The notes: a model not told the origin generated them from the sequence alone. DNA of 36,732 nucleotides from a bacterium (GCA_024231775.1 JAAEQG010000493.1:1-36732), one strand, 5' to 3'; counted from the stretch's first letter, positions 9,863 through 20,595 are shown. Numbers and translations are program-made.

Positions 9863-10618
9863 TTACTCCTCAGTCCAGCGGGCGGCGCGTTTCTCCAGAA
9901 ACGCACCCATGCCCTCGCGGGCTTCATCGCCTGCAAAACACTCCCGAAACGCCTCGGGCTCGTCCCCTCCCAGCAAGACACGCTTGGCCAGCCCGATGGC
10001 CCGCGGACCACCGCGGATCACACTCTTGAAAAGTGTATCGATCGCGGCGCCGATTTCATCCGGAGCTTGCACCACCTCGTCAACCAACCCGCACTTCAAA
10101 GCGTCCTCCGCCTTGATGGGCACGCCGCCAAACACCAGTCGCCGAGCCCGCTGCGGACCCACGATCTTGGCGATGCGCCCGATGCCGCCCCAACCGGGAA
10201 TCAGCCCGAGGTTGGTCTCCGGCAGGCCGATCTTGGCGGCTGGAGCCGCAACGCGGAAATCGCACGCCAGGGCAATCTCGCACCCGCCGCCCAACGCAGC
10301 CCCGTGGACGGCTGCCACCGTAACGCACGGCAGCCCAGCCAGGGCGTCCATCACCGCGTTGCCACGCACGCAAAGGTGTTTGGCGTCCTCCGGCGAGTAG
10401 CCGGCCATCTCTTTGATGTTGGCTCCGGCGATGAACACCTTGCCCTCGGCGCGCAGCGTGCAGAAGCGCACCTCCGCGTGCCCCGCCAGCTCCTCGACCA
10501 CCTGCCCCAGGCGTTCGAGAACTGCCATGGACATGACGTTCAGCCCACCCTCAGTGTGGAACGTGATTGTGGCGCGTCGGCCATCGACGGTGAGATCGAC
10601 CCTTGTTTGACTACTCAT
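9863..10618 (-). CDS. Enoyl-CoA hydratase/isomerase
   Basis: [54 protein letters not shown]; both crotonase-fold catalytic Glu positions are present. Confidence 0.92.
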   Translation of the reverse strand: MSSQTRVDLTVDGRRATITFHTEGGLNVMSMAVLERLGQVVEELAGHAEVRFCTLRAEGKVFIAGANIKEMAGYSPEDAKHLCVRGNAVMDALAGLPCVTVAAVHGAALGGGCEIALACDFRVAAPAAKIGLPETNLGLIPGWGGIGRIAKIVGPQRARRLVFGGVPIKAEDALKCGLVDEVVQAPDEIGAAIDTLFKSVIRGGPRAIGLAKRVLLGGDEPEAFRECFAGDEAREGMGAFLEKRAARWTEE

Positions 10619-11474
10619 ACTCGAAGAATCCCCTCTTGGTCTTTCGCCCCAGGCGGCCGGCTTGGACCATCTTGCGGAGCAGCGGGGCTGGGCGGTAGCG
10701 GTCCAGGCCCAGGTCGCGGTGCAAAACCTCCATTATGTCCAAGCACACGTCCAGCCCGATCAGGTCGGCGGTGTGCAGCGGACCCATCGCGTGGGCACAG
10801 CCGAGGGTCAGCACCTTATCGATGGTCTCCGCCTCGGCGATGCCCTCATGCAGACACTCGACGGCTTCGTTGATCAAAGGCATCAGCACGCGGTTGGACA
10901 CGAATCCGGGATAGTCGGTGACCTTGAGCGGGGTCTTACCCACCGCCTCCGCCAAGGCGCAGGTCCGGGCGATGGTGTCGGCAGCGGTCTCCAGCCCGAT
11001 GACCACCTCGACCAACTTCATCACCGGAACGGGATTGAAGAAGTGCATGCCGATAAAGCGACTGGGGGCCTTGGTCAGCGCCGCCAACTTGGTGACACTG
11101 ATGCTGCTGGTGTTGCTGGCCAGCAGGGCACCGGCGGGTAGCTGGGCGTCGATCGCCTCGATAACTTCCTTCTTGACGGCGGGTTGCTCGGTGACGGCTT
11201 CAACCACCAACTGCACATCCCCGAGGTCGTTCAGGCTGCCCAGCGCGGTGATGCGCTTCTGCGTAGCCTCGGCGTCGGCGGCGGTGATCCTCTCCTTGGA
11301 CACCGCCTTGTCGAGCATCTTCTTGATGAACTTCTGAGCACCATCCACAGCGGATTGCTGGGCGTCGAACATGCGCACCGTAAACCCGGACTGGGCAAAC
11401 ACCTGCACAATACCCCGCCCCATAGTCCCCGCGCCAATCACCGCCACCGGTCGATCCGTGGATATCGCAGTCAT
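10611..11474 (-). CDS. 3-hydroxyacyl-CoA (3-hydroxybutyryl-CoA) dehydrogenase
   Basis: [20 protein letters not shown] (Rossmann), [52 protein letters not shown]; start [14 protein letters not shown]; overlaps neighbours at both ends. Confidence 0.93.
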   Translation of the reverse strand: MTAISTDRPVAVIGAGTMGRGIVQVFAQSGFTVRMFDAQQSAVDGAQKFIKKMLDKAVSKERITAADAEATQKRITALGSLNDLGDVQLVVEAVTEQPAVKKEVIEAIDAQLPAGALLASNTSSISVTKLAALTKAPSRFIGMHFFNPVPVMKLVEVVIGLETAADTIARTCALAEAVGKTPLKVTDYPGFVSNRVLMPLINEAVECLHEGIAEAETIDKVLTLGCAHAMGPLHTADLIGLDVCLDIMEVLHRDLGLDRYRPAPLLRKMVQAGRLGRKTKRGFFEYE

Positions 11475-12640
11475 AGTGTCGAACTCCAGTTCTGCTCGAG
11501 AGCCTTCATGACTCCGCGGGCGATCACCAGGCGATGTATCTCGCTGGTGCCTTCGTAGATTTCCGTGATCCGGGCGTCTCTGAGCAGCCGCTCCGCCGGA
11601 TAATCCTTGCAGTAACCGTATCCGCCGAAGATTTGCACGCACTCGTGCGCGGCCCGATTCGCCGTCTCCGAAGCAAACAGCTTGGCCATGGCGCCCTCGT
11701 ACTCGTGAGGCCTATTCTGGTCCTTCAGCCAAGCTGCCCGGTAGATCAGCTCGCGCGAGGCCTCGATCGCCACCGCCATGTCGGCGATCTTGGCTTGAAT
11801 CGCCTGGAAAGCGCCGATCGGGCGGTTGAACTGCTTGCGCTCCGCCGCGTACTGCACGGACTCGCGCAGACAAGCTTCGGCGATGCCCAGAGCTTGCGCC
11901 GCGATCCCGATCCGCCCGCCGTCCAGCGTAGTCAGCCCCACACGCAATCCCTGCCCGGGCTCGCCCAGCAGATTCTGCTTGGGCACTACGCAATCCTCGA
12001 ACAGCAGCTCGGCAGTGGACGTGCTGCAAATACCCAGTTTCTCCTCTAACTTGGCCACCTTCAGACCGGGCGACGGCTGCTCCACGATGAAGGCGCTGAG
12101 ACGATGGCGCTTGTCGTCTGGATTAGTCACGGCGATGAGACAGATCAGCCCAGCCTCCTCGCCGTTGGTGGTGAAGATCTTGGTGCCATCGACATGCCAT
12201 CCGTCGTCCTTCTCGACGGCCATGCACCGCGCCGCCCCCGCATCGCTCCCGCTGCCCGGTTCGGTAAGGGCCAGGCAGCCCACGGTCTCTCCGCTGGCCA
12301 ACCCGGGGAGATACTTGGCCTTCTGCTCCTCGGTGCCGAACATGGCGATGGGTTCGACACAGAGTGAACCGTGGGCGCTGATGTGTACGCCGGTCGACGC
12401 GCACTGTTTGGACAGTTCCTCCACGACGATAGACGAGGCGATGCACCCCATTCCCGAGCCGCCGTATTGCTCCGGGACGGTAATGCCATAAAGCCCCATG
12501 TCAGCCAGTTCTTTGCGGAGGGCTGGGGGCATGCGATGTTCGCTATCGCGTTGGGCTGCACCAGGCGCGATCGCCCGGGTCGCGAAGTCGCGCACCGACT
12601 GCTGCAAGACCGCGTGGTCGTCATCCAGGGTATAGTTCAT
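11471..12640 (-). CDS. Acyl-CoA dehydrogenase (1)
   Basis: ACAD fold: [91 protein letters not shown]. Confidence 0.95.
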   Translation of the reverse strand: MNYTLDDDHAVLQQSVRDFATRAIAPGAAQRDSEHRMPPALRKELADMGLYGITVPEQYGGSGMGCIASSIVVEELSKQCASTGVHISAHGSLCVEPIAMFGTEEQKAKYLPGLASGETVGCLALTEPGSGSDAGAARCMAVEKDDGWHVDGTKIFTTNGEEAGLICLIAVTNPDDKRHRLSAFIVEQPSPGLKVAKLEEKLGICSTSTAELLFEDCVVPKQNLLGEPGQGLRVGLTTLDGGRIGIAAQALGIAEACLRESVQYAAERKQFNRPIGAFQAIQAKIADMAVAIEASRELIYRAAWLKDQNRPHEYEGAMAKLFASETANRAAHECVQIFGGYGYCKDYPAERLLRDARITEIYEGTSEIHRLVIARGVMKALEQNWSSTL

Positions 12641-12659
12641 GAGCGGTGGCTCCGGGTGC

Positions 12660-13835
12660 TCACCTCGGCAGGTCCAACAACCGCCGAGCGATCACCATTC
12701 GCTGAATCTCGCTGGATCCTTCACCTATTTCGCAGAGCTTTGCGTCGCGCATCAGTCGCTCCACGGGCATGTCTTTGAGATATCCGTATCCGCCGTGAAT
12801 CTGGATCGCCTCCAGGCAGACCCGCGTAGCCATTTCCGAAGCGTACAGCTTGGCCATGGCTGACTCGAGGTTACTGCTCCGCCCGGCGTCCTGGAGCATG
12901 GCGGCTTTGCGGACGAGTAAGCGGGCGGCGTCGACCTGCACAGCCATATCCGCGAGCTTGAACTGGATGGCTTGATGCTTGGCCAGGGGTTTGCCGAACT
13001 GTTCTCGTTCGGTGGCGTATTGGGTGGCCTGCTCGAAGGCTCCGCGGCCCAAACCCACCGACAAAGCCCCGATGGTGATGCGCCCCCCTTCCAGAACCGT
13101 CATCACGTCGTAGAAGCCCCGGTTCAACTCGCCGACGAGGTTCTCTTGGGGGACGCGGACATCGTCCAAGGTGAGCTGCACGGTGTCGCTGGCCCGCATG
13201 CCCATCTTGTCTTCTTTGGGACTGATCTCCAGGCCCGGCGCGTCCCGCTCGACAATGAACGTGCTTATTCCCTTGGCTTTGGGCGCCTCGGGATCGGTGC
13301 GGGCATGGATCAGGAAGATACCCGCGCGGGCTCCGTTGGTGACGAACACCTTGGAACCATTGAGCACCCAGGTGTCACCGTCGAGCACGGCGGTGGTCTT
13401 CAGCGCGGCTGCGTCACTGCCCGAACTCGGCTCGGAGAGGCACCATGAGCCAAACAGCTCACCCTTGGCGAGGAGCGGTAGGTATTTCTTCTTCTGGGCT
13501 TCGTTGCCCCCGACCATGAGATGCCCGCCGCCGAGTCCGTTCTGCGCCGCCACCATGAGCGCGGTCCCCCCACAATGGCAAGCCAACTCCTCGATGATGG
13601 CGGACACCGCCAGGTAGCCGAGTCCGGCACCTCCATACTCGGGCGGCACGCGCATGCCCAAAAAACCCAGTTCGCCCAGCTCTTTGATGATCTCGCCGGG
13701 AATCTCGCCGGTCCGATCCCACTCACGGGCGTTAGGCCCGATCTTGTCGGCGGCGAACTTGCGCGCCATGTCGCGCAGCATGACCACATCTTCGGGAAGC
13801 TCGTAATCCATTGTGCTGACCATATCTACCCCCAA
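12660..13835 (-). CDS. Acyl-CoA dehydrogenase (2)
   Basis: WCLSEPSSGSDAAALKT, NGSKVFVTNGARAG, REQFGKPLAKHQAIQFKLADMAVQ, QIHGGYGYLKDMPVERLMRDAKLCEIGEGSSEIQRMVIARR. Start may be an internal Met (MVSTMDYELP). Confidence 0.95.
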   Translation of the reverse strand: MGVDMVSTMDYELPEDVVMLRDMARKFAADKIGPNAREWDRTGEIPGEIIKELGELGFLGMRVPPEYGGAGLGYLAVSAIIEELACHCGGTALMVAAQNGLGGGHLMVGGNEAQKKKYLPLLAKGELFGSWCLSEPSSGSDAAALKTTAVLDGDTWVLNGSKVFVTNGARAGIFLIHARTDPEAPKAKGISTFIVERDAPGLEISPKEDKMGMRASDTVQLTLDDVRVPQENLVGELNRGFYDVMTVLEGGRITIGALSVGLGRGAFEQATQYATEREQFGKPLAKHQAIQFKLADMAVQVDAARLLVRKAAMLQDAGRSSNLESAMAKLYASEMATRVCLEAIQIHGGYGYLKDMPVERLMRDAKLCEIGEGSSEIQRMVIARRLLDLPR

Positions 13836-13934
13836 GGGCGCACCATGACGGGGGATCGAAAGACCTCCCCAGTCAAGACCAACCTCACGATGGCGACGTT
13901 ATATCATTCGATCATTCGATCATCCGCTCCGCGG

Positions 13935-15074
13935 TCAGTATCCGAGTATCGACCGGGCGATCACCATGCGCTGGATCTCGCTGGTCCCCTCGTAGATGGT
14001 CGTCACCCGCGCATCGCGGTACAACTGCTCGACGCGGTACTCCTTCACGTAACCGAAGCCGCCGTGAACCTGCACAGCCCGGTCGGCGATGCGATTGGCG
14101 GATTCGGACGCGAATAACTTGGCCATCGAACTGGCCCTCGTATCCGTCCGGCCGGAATCGACCCGGCGCGCGGCGCGCACAATCAACTCCTTAGACGCTG
14201 CCAGCTCGACGGCACTGTCCGCGATCTTGTGCTGAATGGCTTGGAAGCGTCCGATCTCCTGGCTGAACTGTCGGCGCTCCCGTGCGTAGGAGACCATCTC
14301 ATCCAGGCAAGCCTCGGCGATCCCGGTAGCCTGGGCGGCGATGCCCAGCCGACCGCCGTCCAGCCCGGTCAGAAACACTTGCAGGGCTTTACCCTCCGGG
14401 CCGACCACGTGGTCGTCGGGGCAAAACACGTCATCAAAGGCGATCACTGCGGTCTCGCTGCCGCGGATACCCATCTTTCCGCGAATCGGCTGGCGCTCCA
14501 GACCGGGCGAATCCCCCCTCACCAGCATAGCGGTGAAGACCTTGCCCTCCGACTTGGGGGCGGTGCGGACCATGGTGAGGAACCACGAACCGTGCAGGCC
14601 GTTGGTGATCCACATCTTCTCGCCGCTGATCCTCCAACCGCCGTCGACCTTCACCCCCCTGGTCGTACAGGAGGCGGGGTCACTGCCGGCGTTGGCCTCC
14701 GACACTGCGAAGGCGGCCAGCGAATCGGCCGCCCCCCAGCGCTGAAGCCACTCCGAGCGCCTGGGCTCTTCAGCCCAGGCAGCCAGGATGTTGCCGACCA
14801 TGTTATGCACTGAGAGGGTCACCGCCGCAGAGGGCGAGGCGTAGGATATCTCGTGCAGAATGCTCAGGTAGGTTTCATACCGACAACCCAGCCCCTCGCA
14901 CTCCTGGGGGATGCAGATGTTGAGGAAGCCCATTTCGGCCAGCTGGTCGAGCACTTCGATGACGGTGTCGTCTGTCTCGTCCCAGCGCCGGTCTCGTTCC
15001 AGCAACTCATTGCGGGCGAACTCTCTCGCGCCGCTGATCAGCAGCTCCTGCCCTTCATCCAGTCCGACTTCCAC
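13935..15074 (-). CDS. Acyl-CoA dehydrogenase (3)
   Basis: [97 protein letters not shown]. Confidence 0.95.
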   Translation of the reverse strand: MEVGLDEGQELLISGAREFARNELLERDRRWDETDDTVIEVLDQLAEMGFLNICIPQECEGLGCRYETYLSILHEISYASPSAAVTLSVHNMVGNILAAWAEEPRRSEWLQRWGAADSLAAFAVSEANAGSDPASCTTRGVKVDGGWRISGEKMWITNGLHGSWFLTMVRTAPKSEGKVFTAMLVRGDSPGLERQPIRGKMGIRGSETAVIAFDDVFCPDDHVVGPEGKALQVFLTGLDGGRLGIAAQATGIAEACLDEMVSYARERRQFSQEIGRFQAIQHKIADSAVELAASKELIVRAARRVDSGRTDTRASSMAKLFASESANRIADRAVQVHGGFGYVKEYRVEQLYRDARVTTIYEGTSEIQRMVIARSILGY

Positions 15075-15308
15075 GATGAGGGCTCTCCGCAGGTACGACG
15101 TACACCGCCGTCATGCATCGGTTCTCCGACCGATGATTCGGGTACCGAACACGGTCACGAATCCAACCGCGCGGCCCGAAGACGAGACTCGATTATAGGG
15201 GACCGGAGCTCCCAAGCCAAGACCCACGCTTCCCATGCCAAAGGCGCTTAAGCGTGCCGGTGGGCAACCTGCCGGGCGCTACGTGAACGCCGAATGGGCA
15301 TCACGGCC

Positions 15309-16328
15309 TTATCTCACCCCGGCCAGCTCCAGGAACTTGCCGGGGGATTCCGCCTCGCCGGTCTTGGCGGAGAGATAGGCGGCCTGGATCACCGCCATAG
15401 TAGGAAGGTGGTCGCGCGCGGTGGAGGAGAACAGGGCGGCTCCGTCCTGCCAGGACGCCACGAAGGCGCCCACCGCACCGCCATACCGGCTACGGCGCCA
15501 AACCCGCCGGTCCACAATCCGCCCGCCCTCCTGGCCTTCCACGCGCATCCGGTGCGGGGTGACTTCTGCGCGAGCTTTGGATCCGCGCAGCGCGATCTCC
15601 CAGCCGGGCGGCTCATCGGAGCGGTAACTGCTGAACGTAGCGACCCGATCGCCCGGGTAGCGACACACCACCGTCATGGCGTCTTCGGTATCGTAGGGGC
15701 GCGCTTCACCAGGCCCCACAATCCAACTGGATGCGGAGTACACCTGCTCGGGCAGTCCGCACGCACTGATGATCAGGTCGATCTGCTCATAAGCTTCATG
15801 GAGCAGGGCGCCCCCACCCGCCTGGCGCAGGTTTCCCCGCCAGGTCTCCGGATCGCAGCGTTTCCCCGCCACGGACAGGTCAATCGTATGTACTCTGCCC
15901 AGAAGGTCCTCGATCTTGCGCAGCCCGGTGTAGGCTGGCTCGGCGGACCACCGCCGGGCGACAACATAAGCGCCGCTCCTCCGCTCGAACGCCTCCACCA
16001 GTTCCGCCGCGCTGTGAAAATCCGTGGCCCAAGGCGCTAGCTGGAACACGCCGACCCCGCGCTCAGCCGCCGTAAGCAGGTGATCCGCCGCCTGATACGC
16101 CGGCGACGACACGAAGATGACCTCCGGACCGGTTTCCACGATCAGGAGGCGAAGATCGACAAAGGGCTCGGCGCGGACGCGCTCCGCCGCCACCCGCAGA
16201 CTCGGATGGTCCGAGTCCCCCACGGCTACCAGGTCAAGACCACGGTGGCCGGATACGGCGGATAGCAGCTCCTGCCCTTCATCCGCAACCCCCAGAACTG
16301 CACAGCGCAATCGTTTCACAACGCCCAT
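15309..16328 (-). CDS. Gfo/Idh/MocA family oxidoreductase
   Basis: MGVVKRLRCAVLGVADEGQELLSAVSGHRGLDLVAVGDSD..., PEVIFVSSPAYQAADHLLTAAERGVGVFQLAPWA..., GGGALLHEAYEQIDLIISACGLPEQVYSAS (IDH fold-type layout). Confidence 0.7.
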   Translation of the reverse strand: MGVVKRLRCAVLGVADEGQELLSAVSGHRGLDLVAVGDSDHPSLRVAAERVRAEPFVDLRLLIVETGPEVIFVSSPAYQAADHLLTAAERGVGVFQLAPWATDFHSAAELVEAFERRSGAYVVARRWSAEPAYTGLRKIEDLLGRVHTIDLSVAGKRCDPETWRGNLRQAGGGALLHEAYEQIDLIISACGLPEQVYSASSWIVGPGEARPYDTEDAMTVVCRYPGDRVATFSSYRSDEPPGWEIALRGSKARAEVTPHRMRVEGQEGGRIVDRRVWRRSRYGGAVGAFVASWQDGAALFSSTARDHLPTMAVIQAAYLSAKTGEAESPGKFLELAGVR

Positions 16329-16688
16329 TGTATACGAACGGTCCGGGGCCGCGAGCCTCCGGACAATCCAACCGCACTGCGTCTGATCGGCGTAGCTTCA
16401 GTCCGGGGCGGAAGGGTCGGCATCCGCCGGGCGGTCGTCCGACCGATCCCACCCTCATCCCCTTGGCGAGGGCTGCCCTTCCTGTCAGGTCAGGTAGGAA
16501 TTCGGCCTAGCCCCACCGGGGCGCTTCCCAGGAGGGCAGCCTGTCTGCTACTCTTCCTCGACACGCCGCTGGCGAGCGAGGTCCGCACCCGCCAGACGAT
16601 GGCGGTGTGGCTGAGGTTAATCCGTCCTCCTCTCGGCGAGCGGAGGCACTGCGGTCGGTGATGAAACACTAAGCGAAGGGAGTATGGG

Positions 16689-17561
16689 GTGAACAGATTG
16701 ACACGCACTTGCGGAGTCTTGTTGCTGGCGATTGCCGCTGGATGCCATCCGCCGCTCGATCGATCTCCGGGGGCGGGAGTCCGCCCGGTGAGGACCGTAG
16801 TGCTGATTTCGCTTGATGGAGCGACGCCGCGCGGCATCGCCGCCGCCGACACCCCCAACATCGACCGGCTCATCGCCCTGGGCGCCATGTCCAGGAACGC
16901 ACGGACGATCACGCCCTACAAGACACTCCCGTGCCACACGTCCATGCTCACCGGCGTCGAGGTGGCTCGACATGGCGTCACCCAGAACAGCTTCAGCCAG
17001 CCGCTGCCCGTCCCCGCGGTGTCCACGGTCTTCGATCATCTCGACCGAGCCGGCAAGGACGCGCTGATGATCGTGGGCAAGTACAAGCTGCTCACCCTGC
17101 GCTCCGGGCACTTCGCGCCTCTGGCCCGCGTGGGCAGCGTCCTCCGTCGGGAGACCCGGTATCATGTTCCGGACTTCGTCTTCCTGCACAGCGCCGAACC
17201 CGACGTCTCCGGACACGCTGACGGCTGGGAGTCACCAGGGTACTTGCAGGCGATACACCTGGCCGATGCCATGGTTGGAGAAGCCATCGACTGGCTTCAC
17301 GAGAAGAACGTATGGGACGATGCCCTCGTCATCATCTCCGCAGACCATGGCGGGCACGAGAAGACCCACACCGGAGAGCATCCCGATGACGTGCATATCC
17401 CCTGGATTGCCTCGGGGGGCGCACTCCGTGAGTGTACCCTGCCGGACGGGTTGGAGATTCACGACATCGCCCCCACCGTGCTGCACGCCCTGGACCTGCC
17501 CGTCCCGTTGGAGATGGACGGTTCCGTCGTGACGGCGCTCTGGGAGACGGCGACGAAGTGA
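16689..17561 (+). CDS. Alkaline phosphatase-superfamily / nucleotide pyrophosphatase-phosphodiesterase-like lipoprotein
   Basis: GTG start; lipobox-like LLLAIAAGC; TVVLISLDGATPRGI, PYKTLPCHTSMLTG (nucleophile region), HSAEPDVSGHADGWES, VIISADHGGHEKTHTGEHPDDVHIPWIASG. Confidence 0.85.
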   Translation: MNRLTRTCGVLLLAIAAGCHPPLDRSPGAGVRPVRTVVLISLDGATPRGIAAADTPNIDRLIALGAMSRNARTITPYKTLPCHTSMLTGVEVARHGVTQNSFSQPLPVPAVSTVFDHLDRAGKDALMIVGKYKLLTLRSGHFAPLARVGSVLRRETRYHVPDFVFLHSAEPDVSGHADGWESPGYLQAIHLADAMVGEAIDWLHEKNVWDDALVIISADHGGHEKTHTGEHPDDVHIPWIASGGALRECTLPDGLEIHDIAPTVLHALDLPVPLEMDGSVVTALWETATK

Positions 17562-17869
17562 GCTAAGCACGGCCCGACTCAGGGAAGATCAGCGTCAAAC
17601 CCCTCCTTGAGGCATGACACCCCAATAAACACATAGTCTTGCGGTGTATATTTCGGGCAGTTAAAGGATTACGAGTGGTTTTTCGCTTCGGTCCGGCACG
17701 GGAGCGACCGATATCGAGTTGTCGTCTGCTCTCGTCCACGAGGCGCCGTCGACGGTCAAATGAGAAGCCCGATGTGGACCGTGGGGGATAGACAGGCCAT
17801 GGCAGACCATACCGCCTCGTCACACTCTACACAGCCCGTTCAATCGTCGCATTAACAAGGACCCGAGCA

Positions 17870-18511
17870 ATGGTAGGTATCGACTCCGGATTCTTCTTGC
17901 AGCTCCCGGGAAACTCGAAGCAGCGCGTTCTCCATCCCGCGAAGGTTCTTGGAGTGGCGGACGACGTGTACACCGCGGAAGTCGAGGAACTTGACCTGGC
18001 CGTCGAGGATGGTCTGGATGTTCTCGTGTACTTCGACAAATGTGATGGTTTCATGCAGAGGCCCGCTCGGATCGAAACTGTCGACACCATTGATGCGACC
18101 GATGAGACGGAACCGCAACTCCTCATTTCCCTCACTACAACAGGACCGGCCGTCTCCGCGGAGAATCGACAGCAGTACCGAGTATCGACGGTCATCATGG
18201 ACCTGACCGCACAGTTCGGCCCGGATTCCAAATGCCCGGTCGTCGACGTGAGCGCTCTCGGCTTCTCCGTCATTGCCCCAACGCAGTATGACTCTGGAAA
18301 CGTGGTCAGTGCGTCCATGAAATACGATGACCAGACATACGCCGGCGAGGTCTCTGTCCAGAGTGTCAGAGAGCTCAGCAAAGGACGGATTCGCTACGGT
18401 CTTCTCTGCGCGGATGCCAAGACATCGCAGGACAACCTCGCCAACGGCCTGCGGAAGATGAGCGTCAAGATCCAGCGCGAGCAGTTGCGTCGCCTAGCCG
18501 GCGCCGTTTGA
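17870..18511 (+). CDS. PilZ domain protein, YcgR-like (putative c-di-GMP effector)
   Basis: AENRQQYRVST gives RxxxR, followed by VVDVSALGFSV giving (D/N)xSxxG, the PilZ signature pair; N-terminal beta-rich region precedes it. Confidence 0.75.
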   Translation: MVGIDSGFFLQLPGNSKQRVLHPAKVLGVADDVYTAEVEELDLAVEDGLDVLVYFDKCDGFMQRPARIETVDTIDATDETEPQLLISLTTTGPAVSAENRQQYRVSTVIMDLTAQFGPDSKCPVVDVSALGFSVIAPTQYDSGNVVSASMKYDDQTYAGEVSVQSVRELSKGRIRYGLLCADAKTSQDNLANGLRKMSVKIQREQLRRLAGAV

Positions 18512-18564
18512 TCGCGTCGGCGGCGCCATGATCTCTGCAACCTCGGCAGCCCGCGGGGAGATCG

Positions 18565-18590
18565 CCGCGGAGACCACCCCTTCTCTGCGG
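18565..18590. terminator. Candidate hairpin between convergent PilZ and membrane protein genes
   Basis: CCGCGGAGA-CCACCCCT-TCTCTGCGG: 9-bp arms with one G-U pair; no strong U tract. Confidence 0.35.
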
Positions 18591-18618
18591 TTTCACCGGC
18601 ACCGGCTCGTCCCGCGCC

Positions 18619-20448
18619 TCAGCGGGCCAGGATGACGATGGGGCCGAGGACACAAACCGAGGCGAACCCCTCCGCACGAGCCCGCTCGAGGAACGCGTCT
18701 CCCCGGCTGGACTTCACCAGAGGATCCCAGCCGTCGCTGCGATCGAACACCAGTACGCACGCCGGACCGCTCTCCGCAGGGGAGGGCAGACGCCGCGCCG
18801 GATACACCATCCGATAGTGCGTGAAGTGTGCGGCAAGCCTCTCCGTCGCGACAATCGTCGTGCCTTCCGGTTCAAAACGATCCTGGACGAACGCCACCGC
18901 ATCCTGCCGCAGGCGTTGAAACGGCGCATCCGCTCGGTTAGCGGAGAACCGATGCGCCTGGGCGAGCGGAGACAGACCGAACACCTGATGGAAGCACAGC
19001 GCCGAGCACGCCAGCGCTACGGCTGGACCGAGCCTGACCGTACCACCCGACCCAGCGGGAGACGATTCACGCCCGGGGCGGCTGATGCCCAGTACCGCCG
19101 CCAGAAACAAAACCGGCAGCACCGAACTCTGGTGCCAGTACTTGATGTTGAGGTAGTCCTCCTCACGGAGCAAAGCCACCAGCATAAGCGTCGGCAGGGC
19201 TACCACGAGCACTTTCCACCCCCGCACCAGTCCCGGCGCCAGGGGCGCAAGCAGAGCCAGCAAGAACAGCCCCACCCGCGGACGACCCCAGCGAGCAACC
19301 ACGTCCCCCACCCCCAAGCTGCCAAACAAACCCACTCGGGTGTACTCCGCCGCGGGCGTGAACCGCGGAATCACCACCCCGGCGCACAGCGCCAGGTAGC
19401 TCAGCGACAAGACCACGATGAAGAACCCATCTCGGCGGCGTTCGCCGGTCATGACCAGATACACGCCCCAACCCAAAGCCACCCCACACACCGTCTCCTC
19501 GCACAGCACCGCCAGCAGCAAACAAGCGTGAGACCCCACCCAGCGCCGCTGCACCCCCAGGCACAAAGCCCCGGCAATCCACGGAACCGCGAGGTAGATG
19601 GACTGAAAACCGTAGGTGTTCGCGTACGGGAGTCTGGACACCGACGGCAGGGCCAGCCAGGCGATCGCGACCAGCAACCCGAACGCCCCCGAGCCGGTCC
19701 GCGCCCGGGCAGCCTGGTAGAACGGAACCGCCGCCAGATTCAACGCCAACGGACCGACCACCATCAGGAACACCGGTGATCGAACCACGCTGTAGAAAGG
19801 CGCCAACAAGTAGAACACCCACACCGCGTGGTACCCCAGGCGGGTGTCGGCGAATCGTCCCGGACCGACGTCCTTCCACGGCAGACAGTGCTCCAACTCG
19901 GTGACGAAGAAACCGACGTCGGCGTATCCCAGCATGAACTGCCGCCAGAGACGCACCTGCTCGGCGGCATGCCACCCGGTACACACCAGTATCAGGCCCA
20001 CCAGAATCCAGGGCGACCAACGGTCCCACCACGGCGATGACGCAGAACCTCCCACCGATCGTCCCAAGAGATCCAGCGACCACGCGCATCCCACCAACGC
20101 CACGCAAACCAATGGAAATGTGACCTCGACCCCCGCCATCCACGCGCACGCCACCGCCGCCGTCGCCACCATCGGCACCCCAGCCCGAACTGAAAAAACG
20201 CGCGGTTGGGTATCCAGGGAACCAGGCCGTCGGCGCCATCCACCGACCAGCAACCATCCGCAGGCCAGCGTCACCAAGCTCGGCGCCCAGAGACCCGTCC
20301 AGGACGCGAAGCCCTCGGGCGTCGCCAGGGAGTAGTCCACGACGTTGGTAACCCGGCGGGCCAACACACCATAAACCACGTACAGCCCCACCAGCCCCGC
20401 ACCGTACAGACCCGTTCTTGCGGCACGATGACTGATGGCTTCCGGCAT
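18619..20448 (-). CDS. Multi-pass membrane protein, DUF2079-like
   Basis: 609 aa, many TM segments; LGYHAVWVFYLLAPFYSVVRSPVFLMVVGPLALNLAAVPFYQAARARTG... AVLCEETVCGVALGWGVYL pattern resembles DUF2079. Confidence 0.6.
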   Translation of the reverse strand: MPEAISHRAARTGLYGAGLVGLYVVYGVLARRVTNVVDYSLATPEGFASWTGLWAPSLVTLACGWLLVGGWRRRPGSLDTQPRVFSVRAGVPMVATAAVACAWMAGVEVTFPLVCVALVGCAWSLDLLGRSVGGSASSPWWDRWSPWILVGLILVCTGWHAAEQVRLWRQFMLGYADVGFFVTELEHCLPWKDVGPGRFADTRLGYHAVWVFYLLAPFYSVVRSPVFLMVVGPLALNLAAVPFYQAARARTGSGAFGLLVAIAWLALPSVSRLPYANTYGFQSIYLAVPWIAGALCLGVQRRWVGSHACLLLAVLCEETVCGVALGWGVYLVMTGERRRDGFFIVVLSLSYLALCAGVVIPRFTPAAEYTRVGLFGSLGVGDVVARWGRPRVGLFLLALLAPLAPGLVRGWKVLVVALPTLMLVALLREEDYLNIKYWHQSSVLPVLFLAAVLGISRPGRESSPAGSGGTVRLGPAVALACSALCFHQVFGLSPLAQAHRFSANRADAPFQRLRQDAVAFVQDRFEPEGTTIVATERLAAHFTHYRMVYPARRLPSPAESGPACVLVFDRSDGWDPLVKSSRGDAFLERARAEGFASVCVLGPIVILAR

Positions 20449-20595
20449 GATCTCTCACCTGGGTACGGAGGATGCCCCGATCATGCAGAGCAACTCACCG
20501 CACACGAGCGCTCCGCATAACCGGGGCATGCATGTTATGCAAGCGTACAGCCCCGTCCACATGGAAACGAGGCTGCACACACGGACAGGCTCGGA

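Noticed and set aside
8811-10400. 529-aa plus-strand ORF (and similar at 20836..21873 and 25213..26766)
   Set aside because: Opposite strand of well-supported genes; Arg/His/Gly-rich translation with no domain.
17562-17869. c-di-GMP (GEMM) riboswitch before the PilZ gene
   Set aside because: No recognisable GEMM core sequence by eye.
19163-20458. 431-aa Gly/Arg-rich minus-strand ORF overlapping the DUF2079-like gene
   Set aside because: Alternative frame of the membrane-protein gene; low-complexity translation.
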